Shown: piece after piece, positions 16,985-25,897 of the stretch | How positions within the stretch are numbered: the first letter of the stretch is position 1 | Layout: every line of letters starts with the position of its first letter | Source of the DNA: Bifidobacterium santillanense | GTDB lineage: Bacteria; Actinomycetota; Actinomycetes; Actinomycetales; Bifidobacteriaceae | Length of the DNA stretch: 64,000 nucleotides | NCBI RefSeq assembly: GCF_018555385.1 | Contig: NZ_JAFEJS010000003.1 | Coordinates: 163,418 to 227,417 of the forward strand | Reading direction: 5' to 3' | Made by a program: the position numbers and the translations under genes | Notes under the pieces: generated by a model | The model's input: only the letters and a program-made list of their open reading frames with translations | Databases searched by the model: none | Told to the model about the DNA's origin: nothing

Positions 16985-18334
16985 TCACTTGCCGTAGAAA
17001 TGCGCCAGCGACTCGTCGCGGAACTCCTCGAAGTAGCCGCCGTCGATCGCGTCGCGGATGTCGTCGAGCAGCTTCACGAAGAAGCGCTCGTTGTGGATCG
17101 TGGCGAGCGTGAATCCGGTGAACTCGCGCGCCCGCAGCAGATGGTCGACGTACGCGCGCGTGTAGTGGCGGCACGTGTAGCAGTCGCAGCCCTCCTCGAG
17201 CGGGCCGAAGTCGAACTTGTGCTGCGCGCGCTTGATGTTGTAGCGGCCGCGGCGCGTGTAGATCGCGCCGTTGCGGGCGCAGCGGGCCGGCGCCACGCAG
17301 TCGAACGTGTCGCCGCCGTTCTCGACGCACGCGAAGATGTCGTCCACCTCCGCGATGCCGAGCACGTGGCGCGGGCGGCTCTCCGGCATCGCGTCGCAGA
17401 TCCACGCGCACGTGTCGCCGATGATGCGCTTCTCGATCGCGCCGCCGATGCCCACGCCGTCGAAGTCGAGTGAGGCGATCTGCTCGGCCGCGTGCCGGCG
17501 CAGGTCCTCGTAGTTCGCGCCCTGCACGACGCCGTACAGCGCCTGATACGGCTTGCCGAGGCGTTCGGCCGTGAGCCGCTCGTGCTCGGCGACGCAGCGC
17601 TTCGCCCAGCGGAACGTGCGCTCGACCGACTCCTCCTGGTACGAGCGCGTGTTCATCAGCGTCGTCAGTTCGTCGAACGCGAACATGATGTCGGCGCCGA
17701 GCTTGTGCTGGATGCCCATCGAGATCTCGGCGGAGAAGCGGTGCTCGTCGCCGTTGAGGGGCGACTTGAACGTGACGCCGTCCTCGTCGACCCACGCCAT
17801 GCGCTCCTTGCCCTTGGCGATGACGTCGTCCGACTTCATGCCGGTCACGTCCATCGCGAGCGTCTTCTTGAAGCCGACGCCCAGCGACATGACCTGGAAT
17901 CCGCCCGAATCGGTGAACGTCGGGCCGTGCCAGTTCATGAACCGGCCGAGGCCGCCGGCCTGATCGAGCACGTCCTCGCCGGGGCGCTCGAACAGGTGGA
18001 ACGCGTTGGCGAGCAGGCACTGCGCGCCGAGGTCGCTCATCGACTCGGGCAGGACGGCCTTCATCGCGCCCTGCGTGGACACCGGCACGAAGGCGGGCGT
18101 GCGGATGTCGCCGTGCGGGGTGTGCAGGATGCCGGTGCGGCCGTAGCGCGCACCATCGCGTCCTTTGCCGTCGGCGGCGTCGGACAGGCGGGTGACGGTC
18201 TCGAACCGGAACACGGAACGGTCGCCGGGCATGCCGTCGGCGGCGCCGCGCGGGTGCAGATTGAGGTCGACGGCGCCGTCGGGGACGTCATCGACCGCGG
18301 GGGAGGAGGGGATATGTGCAGAAAGGTCGGTCAT
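16985..18334 (-). CDS. tgt: tRNA-guanine transglycosylase (queuine/preQ1)
   Basis: 449 aa. It exchanges guanine 34 of GUN-anticodon tRNAs for a queuosine precursor. Seen: STQGAMKAV, the active-site segment TDSGGFQVMSLG, GVGIGGAIEKR and DCVAPARCARNGAIYT. The zinc ligands near the C-terminus are in CDCYTCRHYTRAY with a later His in IHNERFF. The first 40 residues are a variable extension. ATG 18334 is chosen because TAAAGT lies 7 bases upstream; a GTG at 18343 is in frame but has neither feature. It leads a two-gene unit with the nitroreductase. No queuosine biosynthesis genes are visible here, so the base may be salvaged. Confidence 0.95.
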   Translation of the reverse strand: MTDLSAHIPSSPAVDDVPDGAVDLNLHPRGAADGMPGDRSVFRFETVTRLSDAADGKGRDGARYGRTGILHTPHGDIRTPAFVPVSTQGAMKAVLPESMSDLGAQCLLANAFHLFERPGEDVLDQAGGLGRFMNWHGPTFTDSGGFQVMSLGVGFKKTLAMDVTGMKSDDVIAKGKERMAWVDEDGVTFKSPLNGDEHRFSAEISMGIQHKLGADIMFAFDELTTLMNTRSYQEESVERTFRWAKRCVAEHERLTAERLGKPYQALYGVVQGANYEDLRRHAAEQIASLDFDGVGIGGAIEKRIIGDTCAWICDAMPESRPRHVLGIAEVDDIFACVENGGDTFDCVAPARCARNGAIYTRRGRYNIKRAQHKFDFGPLEEGCDCYTCRHYTRAYVDHLLRAREFTGFTLATIHNERFFVKLLDDIRDAIDGGYFEEFRDESLAHFYGK

Positions 18335-18341
18335 AGCCTTC

Positions 18342-18347
18342 ACTTTA
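18342..18347 (-). promoter_or_regulatory. -10 box TAAAGT of tgt, probable leaderless promoter
   Basis: TAAAGT on the minus strand lies 7 bases before ATG 18334. Confidence 0.5.
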
Positions 18348-18530
18348 GGCGAACAAGGGGATTGCGCAGTGTCCCTAGAAAGTCGGGAGAAGATTCACTC
18401 ATCACTTCCAACAAACGTTCAGGAAACTTCCAGAGGTGGCGCTTTTACTCTTAGATAGCAATACGAACCGGCGGCGAGATTGCTGAAAAGAAAACCAAAG
18501 GTCGCCGGTCATATGAAGGAGCGAACGATT

Positions 18531-20423
18531 ATGGCTGATGAGCAGAACAACTGGGCCCCGCAGGGCGACCAGAACGCGCAGCCGCAGCGCGACGCGCAGG
18601 AAACGCAGCACATCCCGACCTCGGCGAACGCGGCGTCCGCGAAGGCCTCCGCCGAGCGTCCCACCGAGACGATCCCCCCGGTCGCCGGCGAGGTCAAGCC
18701 CGACTACGCCTCCGCCGCCGGCGAGCAGACCGTGGTCTCCAACAGGCCGACCGCCCCGGCCGCGGCGCCGCAGGCCGCTCCGCAGGGCCAGCCCGCGTAC
18801 GGCCAGTACCGTCCGGCGCCGGAGTACGGTGCGTACGGTCCGACCCCGACCGCCCCGGCCCAGGGCCAGCCCGGCCAGTTCAATCCGACTCAGGGTGCCC
18901 AGAACGCCGGTTTCGGCGGCGCACAGCAGCGTCAGGACCGCAACCCCTACACGAACTCCTCCAACCCGTTCGCGCCGTCCCCGTCCCCGACTTCGCCGAA
19001 CGCGAACAACGGCAACCCGTTCGCCCCGCAGAACTCGGGCGATGCGGGCAACGGCGGCAACGGCAACGGCGGCCCGTTCGGCAACCTGTTCGGCGGCCAG
19101 CCGTCCGACCCCAACCAGCCGGGCGCCGGCCAGCCCGGCGTTCCGGGCACCAAGTCCTCCAACGGCGTCGGCCGCCTCGTGGTGACCGGTGTGGTCGCCG
19201 CGCTCGTCTCCGCGGCCCTGTGCCTCGGCGTCGGCTACGCTGCCATCACCTCCGGCGCGGTCCGCGTCGCGACCACCAGCTCCCTGTCGAGCGTCGACTC
19301 CAGCAAGTCCGGCTCCGGCTCGGCCACCGCCAAGTCCGGCGAGGCGGTCGACTGGACGGCCGTCGCCGACGAGGTCTCCGGCGCCGTCGTCTCCATCCAG
19401 ACCCAGCTGTCGAACGGCTCAGCCCAGGGCTCCGGCGCGATCCTCGACAAGGACGGCCACATCGTGACCAACAACCACGTGATCTCCGGCGCGCAGAAGA
19501 TCCAGGTGACGCTGTCCAACGGTCAGATGTACTCCGCGCAGGTCGTCGGCACCGACACCACCACCGATCTGGCCGTCATCAAGCTCGACAACCCGCCGAG
19601 CGACCTCAAGACCGTGAAGTTCGCCGATTCCGACAAGCTCGCGGTCGGTGAGAACATCATGGCCGTCGGCAACCCGCTCGGCTACGACGACACCGCCACA
19701 TCCGGCATCGTCTCCGCGCTCAACCGCCCGGTGACCGTGATGGACGACGACAACAACGACATCGTCACCAACGCCGTCCAGATCGACGCGGCCATCAACC
19801 CCGGCAACTCCGGCGGTCCGACCTTCAACGCGGCCGGCGAGGTGATCGGCATCAACTCCTCGATCGCCTCCACCTCCAGCTCGTCGTCGTCCAGCTCCTC
19901 CGGCTCGATCGGCATCGGCTTCGCGATCCCGTCCAACCTCGTCAAGCGCGTCGCCAACGAGATCATCGAGAACGGCTCGGTCAAGCACGTGGCGCTCGGC
20001 ATCACGATCACGTCCGACACGGTCGAGGCCGACGGCGTGACCCGCGCCGGCGCGAAGATCACCAAGGGCTCCTCCGGCTCCGCGGTCGTCTCCGGTTCCC
20101 CGGCCGACAAGGCCGGCCTGAAGGAGGGCGACACCATCGTGGCCTTCAACGGCAACGCGGTAAGCAGCAACGCCTCCCTGCTCGGCTACGTGCGTGCCGC
20201 CGCCCTCGGCGACAAGGTCACGCTGACCATCGTGCGCGACGACAAGACGATGGACGTCGACGTGACGCTCGACCAGCAGGAGGAGGCCGTCAACGGCTCC
20301 AACCGCTCCGAGTCCTCCAACGGCAACAGCCAGAACAACAACGGCAACGGTAACGGCAACAGCGACGGCAACGGCCAGGACGGCAGCGGCAGCGACAGCT
20401 TCGGCTTCCCGTTCGGCTGGTGA
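18531..20423 (+). CDS. HtrA/DegP-like membrane-anchored serine protease with PDZ domain
   Basis: 630 aa. A long Gln/Pro/Ala/Asn-rich cytoplasmic region (1-210) is followed by one membrane segment (about 213-240, VVTGVVAALVSAALCLGVGYA). The S1C protease domain then has the triad His316 (NNHVISGA), Asp346 (TTDLAVIKLD) and Ser427 (NPGNSGGPTF). A Ser-run loop (TSSSSSSSSSG) follows. A PDZ domain (about 500-585, SPADKAGLKEGDTIVAFNG) and an Asn/Gly/Ser-rich tail close the protein. It should degrade or refold damaged extracytoplasmic proteins. The start has AAGGAG about 9 bases upstream; ATG 18513 is an in-frame alternative without a better site. Transcribed alone, divergently from tgt. Confidence 0.94.
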   Translation: MADEQNNWAPQGDQNAQPQRDAQETQHIPTSANAASAKASAERPTETIPPVAGEVKPDYASAAGEQTVVSNRPTAPAAAPQAAPQGQPAYGQYRPAPEYGAYGPTPTAPAQGQPGQFNPTQGAQNAGFGGAQQRQDRNPYTNSSNPFAPSPSPTSPNANNGNPFAPQNSGDAGNGGNGNGGPFGNLFGGQPSDPNQPGAGQPGVPGTKSSNGVGRLVVTGVVAALVSAALCLGVGYAAITSGAVRVATTSSLSSVDSSKSGSGSATAKSGEAVDWTAVADEVSGAVVSIQTQLSNGSAQGSGAILDKDGHIVTNNHVISGAQKIQVTLSNGQMYSAQVVGTDTTTDLAVIKLDNPPSDLKTVKFADSDKLAVGENIMAVGNPLGYDDTATSGIVSALNRPVTVMDDDNNDIVTNAVQIDAAINPGNSGGPTFNAAGEVIGINSSIASTSSSSSSSSSGSIGIGFAIPSNLVKRVANEIIENGSVKHVALGITITSDTVEADGVTRAGAKITKGSSGSAVVSGSPADKAGLKEGDTIVAFNGNAVSSNASLLGYVRAAALGDKVTLTIVRDDKTMDVDVTLDQQEEAVNGSNRSESSNGNSQNNNGNGNGNSDGNGQDGSGSDSFGFPFGW

Positions 20424-20933
20424 TTCCTGGCAGCCGATTTCAGCTGATTTCGACCGGTTCCGGCCGGTCTTGGCCGACCGGTTCCGACCGACCTCGACCA
20501 CTTGACCTACTCTGATGGGCCCCGAATCGTTCGCATCCACGCGGACGGTCCGGGGCCCGTCCTCGTTTCGGATCTCCGTGGCTCCCCGCGCCGCACATCC
20601 CGAAGGTCGCGTCAGGTTCCCGGACGGGGCACGATCGAATCGCCGGCGTGCAGTATGACGTCGTGCGCCGGCGGGTTGCGGTTGCGGACGGCACGGGGGC
20701 CTGTTAGGGTGGCCCCGATAACCGAATATCGAATCTTTACGCCGTGTATCGCGCGCGAAGCCGACGACGGTCCACCGGACCGGACGGAAGGGCATGCGCC
20801 GATGGGTTAACAAGGCGTGATCGCACCATCGCCGTGCGTCACGTTTTGCTGACCGCCGAACCCGGCAGACCGGGTGGACCCGAACGCAGCAAAGCGGCGC
20901 GTTCGGCCCTGATACCAACGTAAGGAGCATCAG
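20424..20933. other. 510-bp space with hairpins and a structured leader before the P-type ATPase
   Basis: No gene seen. Bases 20451-20492 are rich in CCGGTT/GACCGG symmetry, and arms 20517-20524/20551-20558 (GGGCCCCG/CGGGGCCC) form a hairpin that could end htrA transcription. A TAGGGT box at about 20704 could start a leader of about 220 bases. That leader contains stem 20816-20826/20834-20843, stem 20845-20851/20887-20893 enclosing 20860-20865/20870-20875, and a competing stem 20880-20887/20899-20906. Confidence 0.55.
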
Positions 20934-23876
20934 ATGAGCACACTCATCGCATCCCCCGACCCCGTTCGTGAACCGGATGGTCATCGGGCATCCGATTCCC
21001 CGCAACGAGACGTCACCGAATCCTCCTCATCCGTGCGGCCTGCCACCGATCATGACGATGTCCGTGTCTCCTCGGCGGCCCAAGCGCCGAAGACCCATGC
21101 CTCGGCAGGCCACGCTTCCGTCCGGCGAACCCCCATCGCCGCGGTCGCCGACCTGTGCCGGCGCGTGCCGATGCTGCCGGTCGTCGTGCTGTCCGTCATC
21201 CCGATCGCCCTCATGTGGAGGCTCAGGCCCTGGGGCGTAGCGCCATGGGCGCGCGGCTACCACGGGGCGCTCGCCGTCGATCCGTCGATCGGACAGTGGA
21301 TCGTCGTCGCGCTCGTCGCGTACACGGTCGTCGACACCGTGCGCGGCATGATCGACGACATCCGCCATGGCCAGGTCGGCGTCGATCTGCTCGCCGTGAT
21401 GGCGCTGCTGTCGACCCTCGCCGTCGGCGAATACTGGGCCAGCTGGGCGGTCGTCCTCATGATCACCTCCGGCGAGGCGATCGAGGAGTACGCGCAGTCG
21501 AAGGCCGAGGGCAGCCTGACCGCGTTGCTCTCGGCCGCGCCGCGGACCGCCCACGTCGTCACCCTGCCCGGCGTCGGCAGGGGAGTCGCGTCGGGCGTTG
21601 GCGGGAGAGCCGCGTCGGGCGTCGGCGGGGCCGACAGACCCGACGACGACGGGACTGCCGGCTCCGACGGGTCCGGCGCAGCCGCGCACCCCCGCGCCGC
21701 CCGCAACATCGCGCCGATCCGCGACACCGACGGATTCCGGCACGTGATGGCGTCCGCCTCGCGAGGAGGAACGTCTCGAGATGGCGGGGCGCCCCGGCCG
21801 CAGTACGGTTCCCACGCCGAAGGGGAGCCGTCCGTGCATCAGGCCGAGAGGAGTCGCGGCGAGTCCGCCCCGCATCCAGCCCGTGATGGCGCGGTCCCGA
21901 ACTCGAACCTCCGAGGCGACGCCGTGTGCGCGCTGACCGGGCGGGACCCGGAGACCTGCGACCCCGTCGTCGCGAAGGCCGACCGACGCGTGCGGCCCGG
22001 CGCCGACTCGCGCTTCGAGACCGTTCCGGTCGAACGCGTGCGGCTCGGCGACGTGATCATCGTCCTGCCCGGCGAGACCGTGCCGGTCGACGGCGAACTG
22101 CTCTCCGGTTCGGCCACGCTCGACCTGAGCGCCATCAACGGCGAACCCGTGCCGCGCGAGATCTACGCCGGTGCCCGCGTCATGTCCGGCGCGGTCAACG
22201 GCTCGACCACGCTCGCCATGCGCGCCACCGAGGTCGCCGCCGACTCGCAGTACCAACGCATCCTCGCGCTCGTCAGCCAGGCGCAGGAGTCGCGCCCGGC
22301 CGTCGTGCGGACCGCCGACCGTCTGGCCGTGCCGTTCACCGTGATCTCGCTCGTGATCGCGGGCGTCGCGTGGGCGCTCGCCGGCACGCCGACCCGCTTC
22401 GCGCAGGTGCTCGTGCTCGCGACCCCCTGCCCGCTGCTCATCGCCGCGCCAGTCGCATACATCGCCGGCACCGGGCGACTGGCCGCCGCCGGCATCCTCA
22501 TCAAGACGCAGGACGTGCTCGAGAACCTGGGCCGCGTCACGCAGGTGTTCTTCGACAAGACCGGCACCCTCACCGTCAAGCAGCCGCAGGTCGTCCGCGT
22601 CGAGATGGTGCCGGGCGGCGGTGCGTCGGCATCCCGTCTCGACGAGGACCACGTGCTGATGTTCGCCGGCGTGGTCGAGGGCTACTCGGTCCACGTGCTC
22701 GCCAAGGGCATCGCCGCCGCCGGCCGAGAGGCGATCGAGCGTCTGCACGCGCGGTACGCGGCCGGTCGTCGCGACTGCCCCGAAGCCGGCGAACCGGGTC
22801 ACGGTCGCGATTATCCGGTCGTGACGAACGTCCACGAGGAGCCCGGCAAGGGCATCTCGGCCGAGGTCAACGGCCATGCGGTGCGCGTCGGACGGCTCTC
22901 GTTCGCCGCCGCCGGCGACGACGGATTCCTGACCGCCGGTCTTGGCCGTGTCGATGCGACCTCCGACCGTGCCCCGGTTGAGACGACGGCCGATTCCGGC
23001 CCCGCGGACAAGGGCCGCCGCCGGCTTCCGACTGAAGACAATCGACCGGACGTCCCCCGCACTTCCGCCCCCATTCCCACGCGTACCCGCTTCGGCATCG
23101 GCGCGGTCGAGGAAGAGGCATCCGAGCCCCACATCTCCCTGCGCACCCGCTTCGGCATGCTCGCCCCAGACGAGATGGCCTCCTACGTGGCGATCGACGG
23201 CCGTCTGACCGCCCGCATCGTGCTGCGCGACGTGCCGCGCTCCAACGCGCGCGAGGCCCTGACGCGCCTGCACGAGCTCGGCGTCGCCAAACTCGCGATG
23301 CTCACCGGCGACAAGCGCGCCTCGGCCGAGATCATCGCCCGCGAGGTCGGCATCGACGAAGTCCACGCCGAACTGTTCCCCGAGGACAAGGTGGCCGCGG
23401 TCCGTGCCGCGACGCACTCGACGTCGGGACGTGGGGAGACTCGCGACGCCGGCGTCGCCGGTGCGCCAGCCGCTCCGGCCGCGCGCGAACGGAACGGCAG
23501 GTCGGTCGTGCCGACCGGCGCACCCCGGTATGAGGTCACGATGATGGTCGGCGACGGCGTGAACGACGCGCCCGTGCTCGCCGCCGCGGATCTCGGCGTC
23601 GCGATGACCGACGGCACCTCCACCGCCGCATCCGAATCGGCGCAGGTCGTCATCATGAACGACGACATCGCCGCCGTGCCGCGCGCCATCGCCATCGCCC
23701 GCCGCACCAGGCGCGTCATGCTGCAGGCGGTCGTCCTCGGCCTCGCGCTCGCGCTCGTCGGCATGGTCGCGGCCGCGTTCGATCTCATCCCGGTCGTCGT
23801 CGGCGCTTTCCTGCAGGAGGCGATCGACGTGGTCAGCATCCTGTGGGCCCTCACGGCCCTCCTCGACCGCGACTGA
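20934..23876 (+). CDS. P1B-like heavy-metal-transporting P-type ATPase
   Basis: 980 aa. Metal export or import driven by ATP. The phosphorylation motif FDKTGTLT has Asp541; other motifs are SGEAIEEYAQ, GETVPVDGE, TGDKR, and GDGVNDAPVLAAADLGVAM. The intramembrane metal motif is TPC (Cys about 499) instead of the common CPC. The usual His-Pro dipeptide of the nucleotide-binding domain reads EGYSVHVLAKG, so Pro is replaced by Val. Three low-complexity insertions (about 205-350, 675-725 and 830-865) make it about 300 residues longer than usual. No N-terminal CxxC metal-binding domain is seen. AAGGAG lies 7 bases before the ATG. Substrate unknown. Confidence 0.88.
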   Translation: MSTLIASPDPVREPDGHRASDSPQRDVTESSSSVRPATDHDDVRVSSAAQAPKTHASAGHASVRRTPIAAVADLCRRVPMLPVVVLSVIPIALMWRLRPWGVAPWARGYHGALAVDPSIGQWIVVALVAYTVVDTVRGMIDDIRHGQVGVDLLAVMALLSTLAVGEYWASWAVVLMITSGEAIEEYAQSKAEGSLTALLSAAPRTAHVVTLPGVGRGVASGVGGRAASGVGGADRPDDDGTAGSDGSGAAAHPRAARNIAPIRDTDGFRHVMASASRGGTSRDGGAPRPQYGSHAEGEPSVHQAERSRGESAPHPARDGAVPNSNLRGDAVCALTGRDPETCDPVVAKADRRVRPGADSRFETVPVERVRLGDVIIVLPGETVPVDGELLSGSATLDLSAINGEPVPREIYAGARVMSGAVNGSTTLAMRATEVAADSQYQRILALVSQAQESRPAVVRTADRLAVPFTVISLVIAGVAWALAGTPTRFAQVLVLATPCPLLIAAPVAYIAGTGRLAAAGILIKTQDVLENLGRVTQVFFDKTGTLTVKQPQVVRVEMVPGGGASASRLDEDHVLMFAGVVEGYSVHVLAKGIAAAGREAIERLHARYAAGRRDCPEAGEPGHGRDYPVVTNVHEEPGKGISAEVNGHAVRVGRLSFAAAGDDGFLTAGLGRVDATSDRAPVETTADSGPADKGRRRLPTEDNRPDVPRTSAPIPTRTRFGIGAVEEEASEPHISLRTRFGMLAPDEMASYVAIDGRLTARIVLRDVPRSNAREALTRLHELGVAKLAMLTGDKRASAEIIAREVGIDEVHAELFPEDKVAAVRAATHSTSGRGETRDAGVAGAPAAPAARERNGRSVVPTGAPRYEVTMMVGDGVNDAPVLAAADLGVAMTDGTSTAASESAQVVIMNDDIAAVPRAIAIARRTRRVMLQAVVLGLALALVGMVAAAFDLIPVVVGAFLQEAIDVVSILWALTALLDRD

Positions 23877-23888
23877 TCCGTCGAACGG

Positions 23889-24024
23889 CACTTCCTAGGC
23901 AGATTTCACGCTTCTTAGGCAGGTCTTCCGTCGGAGTCCGGAACATCCTATTGGAATATCAGGGGACCGAATCGGTCTCTTCGGTATGACCTGCCTAAGA
24001 AGCGTGAAATCTGCCTAGGAAGTG
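23889..24024. repeat. Perfect 37-bp inverted repeat
   Basis: Left arm 23889-23925 and right arm 23988-24024 are exact reverse complements, separated by 62 bases. Each arm itself holds a direct repeat (CTTCCTAGGCAG at 23891 and CTTCTTAGGCAG at 23911). The loop contains GACCGAATCGGTC. It sits between the ATPase stop and fprA, close to the fprA promoter. Confidence 0.95.
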
Positions 24025-24061
24025 GAGGAAATCACCTCTTCCGCGATTCGGCGGCTTGAGA

Positions 24062-24067
24062 TACCCT
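24062..24067 (+). promoter_or_regulatory. -10 box TACCCT of fprA, probable leaderless promoter
   Basis: TACCCT ends 7 bases before GTG 24075. Confidence 0.5.
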
Positions 24068-24074
24068 GTATCGC

Positions 24075-25529
24075 GTGACTGAATCTTCGAATACTGAACT
24101 CCGTATCGCCGTGATCGGCGCCGGCCCGGCCGGCGTCTACTCCTCCGACATCTTCCTGCGCCAGCTCAAGAAGCTCGGCGAGGAGCTGGGCCTCGGCACC
24201 CAGGCCCGCATCGACCTGTTCGAGAAGCTGCCCGTGCCGTTCGGTCTGGTCCGCTACGGCGTGGCCCCCGACCACCCGTCCATCAAGTTCATCGCATCCG
24301 CGCTCGAGAAGACCCTCGACAACCCGGACATCCACCTGTACTGCGACGTGGAGTTCGGCAAGGACGTCACGCTCGACGACCTGCTCGAGCGCTACGACGC
24401 CGTGCTGTTCGCCACCGGCGCCGTCAAGGACAAGCCGCTGCGCATCCCCGGCGCCGACCTCGACGGCGTCTACGGCGCCGCCAAGTTCGTCGAATGGTAC
24501 GACGGCTACCCCACGGGCGCCCGCGAATGGCCGCTGACCGCCGAGAACGTCGCCGTGATCGGCGGCGGCAACGTCGCGATGGACGTCGCGCGCGAGCTCA
24601 TGCGCAACGCCGACGACCTCAAGGCCAAGACCGACATCCCGGACAACGTCTACGAGGGCATCCAGAACAACAAGGCCAAGGTGCTCCACCTGTTCATCCG
24701 CCGCGGCGTGGCCCAGGCCAAGTTCAGCGTGCAGGAGCTGCGCGAGATGGAGAAGCTGCCCGGCGTGCAGCTCATCATCAACGAGGACGACTTCGAGCTG
24801 GACGACGAGACCATCGAGGTCGCCGGCAAGGACAAGCTCACCCGCCAGATGGTCGAGGAGCTGTTCGCCATCCGCGAGATGGCCGAGGACATGGAGGACG
24901 ACGGCGACGTCGACTACGAGGGCAACCCGGCCGACCGCAAGTACTACGTCCACTTCAACTCCGCGCCCACCGAGATCCTCGGCGAGGACGGCAAGGTCAA
25001 GGCCATCCGCGTCGAGCGCACCGAAACCGGCGCCGACGGCAAGATGCACCGCACCGGAGAGTTCACCGACTACCCGGTCGAGGCCGTCTACCACGCGATC
25101 GGCTACCAGCCGGCCGAGGCCCCGGGCATCGCCTACGACGAGCACGGCGCCCACCTCGCCAACGCGAACGGCGACGGCCGCATCACCACCGAGGCCGACG
25201 GCGGCGAGGTGCGCGAGCGCCTGTACGCCACCGGTTGGGCCAAGCGCGGTCCGGTCGGCCTGATCGGCTCGACCAAGTCCGACGCGCTCGCCATCGTGAC
25301 GAACATGCTCGAGGATCTGGCCAAGGCCGCCGAGGGCGGTCGCGTGGCCGCCGACCGCGATCCCGAGTCGATCGACCGTCTGCTCGCCGAGCGCGGCATC
25401 AAGCCGATCGACTTCGCCGGCTGGAAGAAGGTCGACGCCTTCGAGCGCGCCGAGGGCGCCAAGGAAGGCCGCGAGCACAAGAAGGTCATCGAGCCCGCCC
25501 AGATGCGCGAGCTCGCCCACGCCGAGTGA
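24075..25529 (+). CDS. fprA: Ferredoxin/adrenodoxin-type NADP+ reductase (FprA-like)
   Basis: 484 aa, GTG start. An FAD-binding Rossmann motif (RIAVIGAGPAGVYSSD) opens the protein. PFGLVRYGVAPDHPSIK is characteristic of the adrenodoxin reductase group. The NADP-binding motif is VIGGGNVAMDVAREL near residue 160. The C-terminal GWAKRGPVGLIGSTKSDA closes the FAD site. It passes electrons between NADPH and a ferredoxin. The length is typical. An intrinsic terminator follows the stop, so it is monocistronic. Confidence 0.94.
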   Translation: MTESSNTELRIAVIGAGPAGVYSSDIFLRQLKKLGEELGLGTQARIDLFEKLPVPFGLVRYGVAPDHPSIKFIASALEKTLDNPDIHLYCDVEFGKDVTLDDLLERYDAVLFATGAVKDKPLRIPGADLDGVYGAAKFVEWYDGYPTGAREWPLTAENVAVIGGGNVAMDVARELMRNADDLKAKTDIPDNVYEGIQNNKAKVLHLFIRRGVAQAKFSVQELREMEKLPGVQLIINEDDFELDDETIEVAGKDKLTRQMVEELFAIREMAEDMEDDGDVDYEGNPADRKYYVHFNSAPTEILGEDGKVKAIRVERTETGADGKMHRTGEFTDYPVEAVYHAIGYQPAEAPGIAYDEHGAHLANANGDGRITTEADGGEVRERLYATGWAKRGPVGLIGSTKSDALAIVTNMLEDLAKAAEGGRVAADRDPESIDRLLAERGIKPIDFAGWKKVDAFERAEGAKEGREHKKVIEPAQMRELAHAE

Positions 25530-25571
25530 CGCGTAGGTCTCGCCTCGCCTAGGCGATTACGGCAGGTCCTG

Positions 25572-25601
25572 CAGGCTCCTTTCCGTTCGGAAGGGAGCCT
25601 G
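25572..25601 (+). terminator. Intrinsic terminator of fprA
   Basis: CAGGCTCC (25572) pairs with GGAGCCTG (25594) around an inner TTCC-GTTC-GGAA stem, followed by GTTTCCG. Confidence 0.8.
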
Positions 25602-25660
25602 TTTCCGTATGTGGCGGGACCGCCCTTCTCTCAGGTCCCTGCCGTATGCGGCCGATATGG

Positions 25661-25786
25661 CGTCCGATTCTATAGGATCGGACGCGAAAGGCGACTCGTG
25701 GGGCCTGATTGCGACGGATCCTATAGGATCGGACGTGAAAGGCAGCTCGCGAGGCCCGATTTCGTCCGATTCTATAGGATCGGACG
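25661..25786. repeat. Palindrome array I: three 24-bp units at 51-bp pitch
   Basis: Units at 25661-25684, 25712-25735 and 25763-25786 have the form CGTCCGATTC...GATCGGACG around CTATAG, with 27-base spacers that resemble each other. Same unit length and pitch as the arrays at 30080 and 31958. It lies upstream of htpX in a space of about 370 bases that otherwise holds the fprA terminator and the htpX promoter. Confidence 0.95.
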
Positions 25787-25884
25787 CGCGGAGGAGCGAA
25801 TGGGGATGAGCGTGGATGGCGAGCCGCGTCCGGGAAGCCGTTTCGCTCCCGGCGTGCGTTCAGCTAAGACTCAGCTCGTGAATT

Positions 25885-25890
25885 TAGTGT
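25885..25890 (+). promoter_or_regulatory. -10 box TAGTGT of htpX, probable leaderless promoter
   Basis: TAGTGT ends 7 bases before ATG 25898 and decides the start over an in-frame GTG at 25889. Confidence 0.5.
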
Positions 25891-25897
25891 GTGCTTT

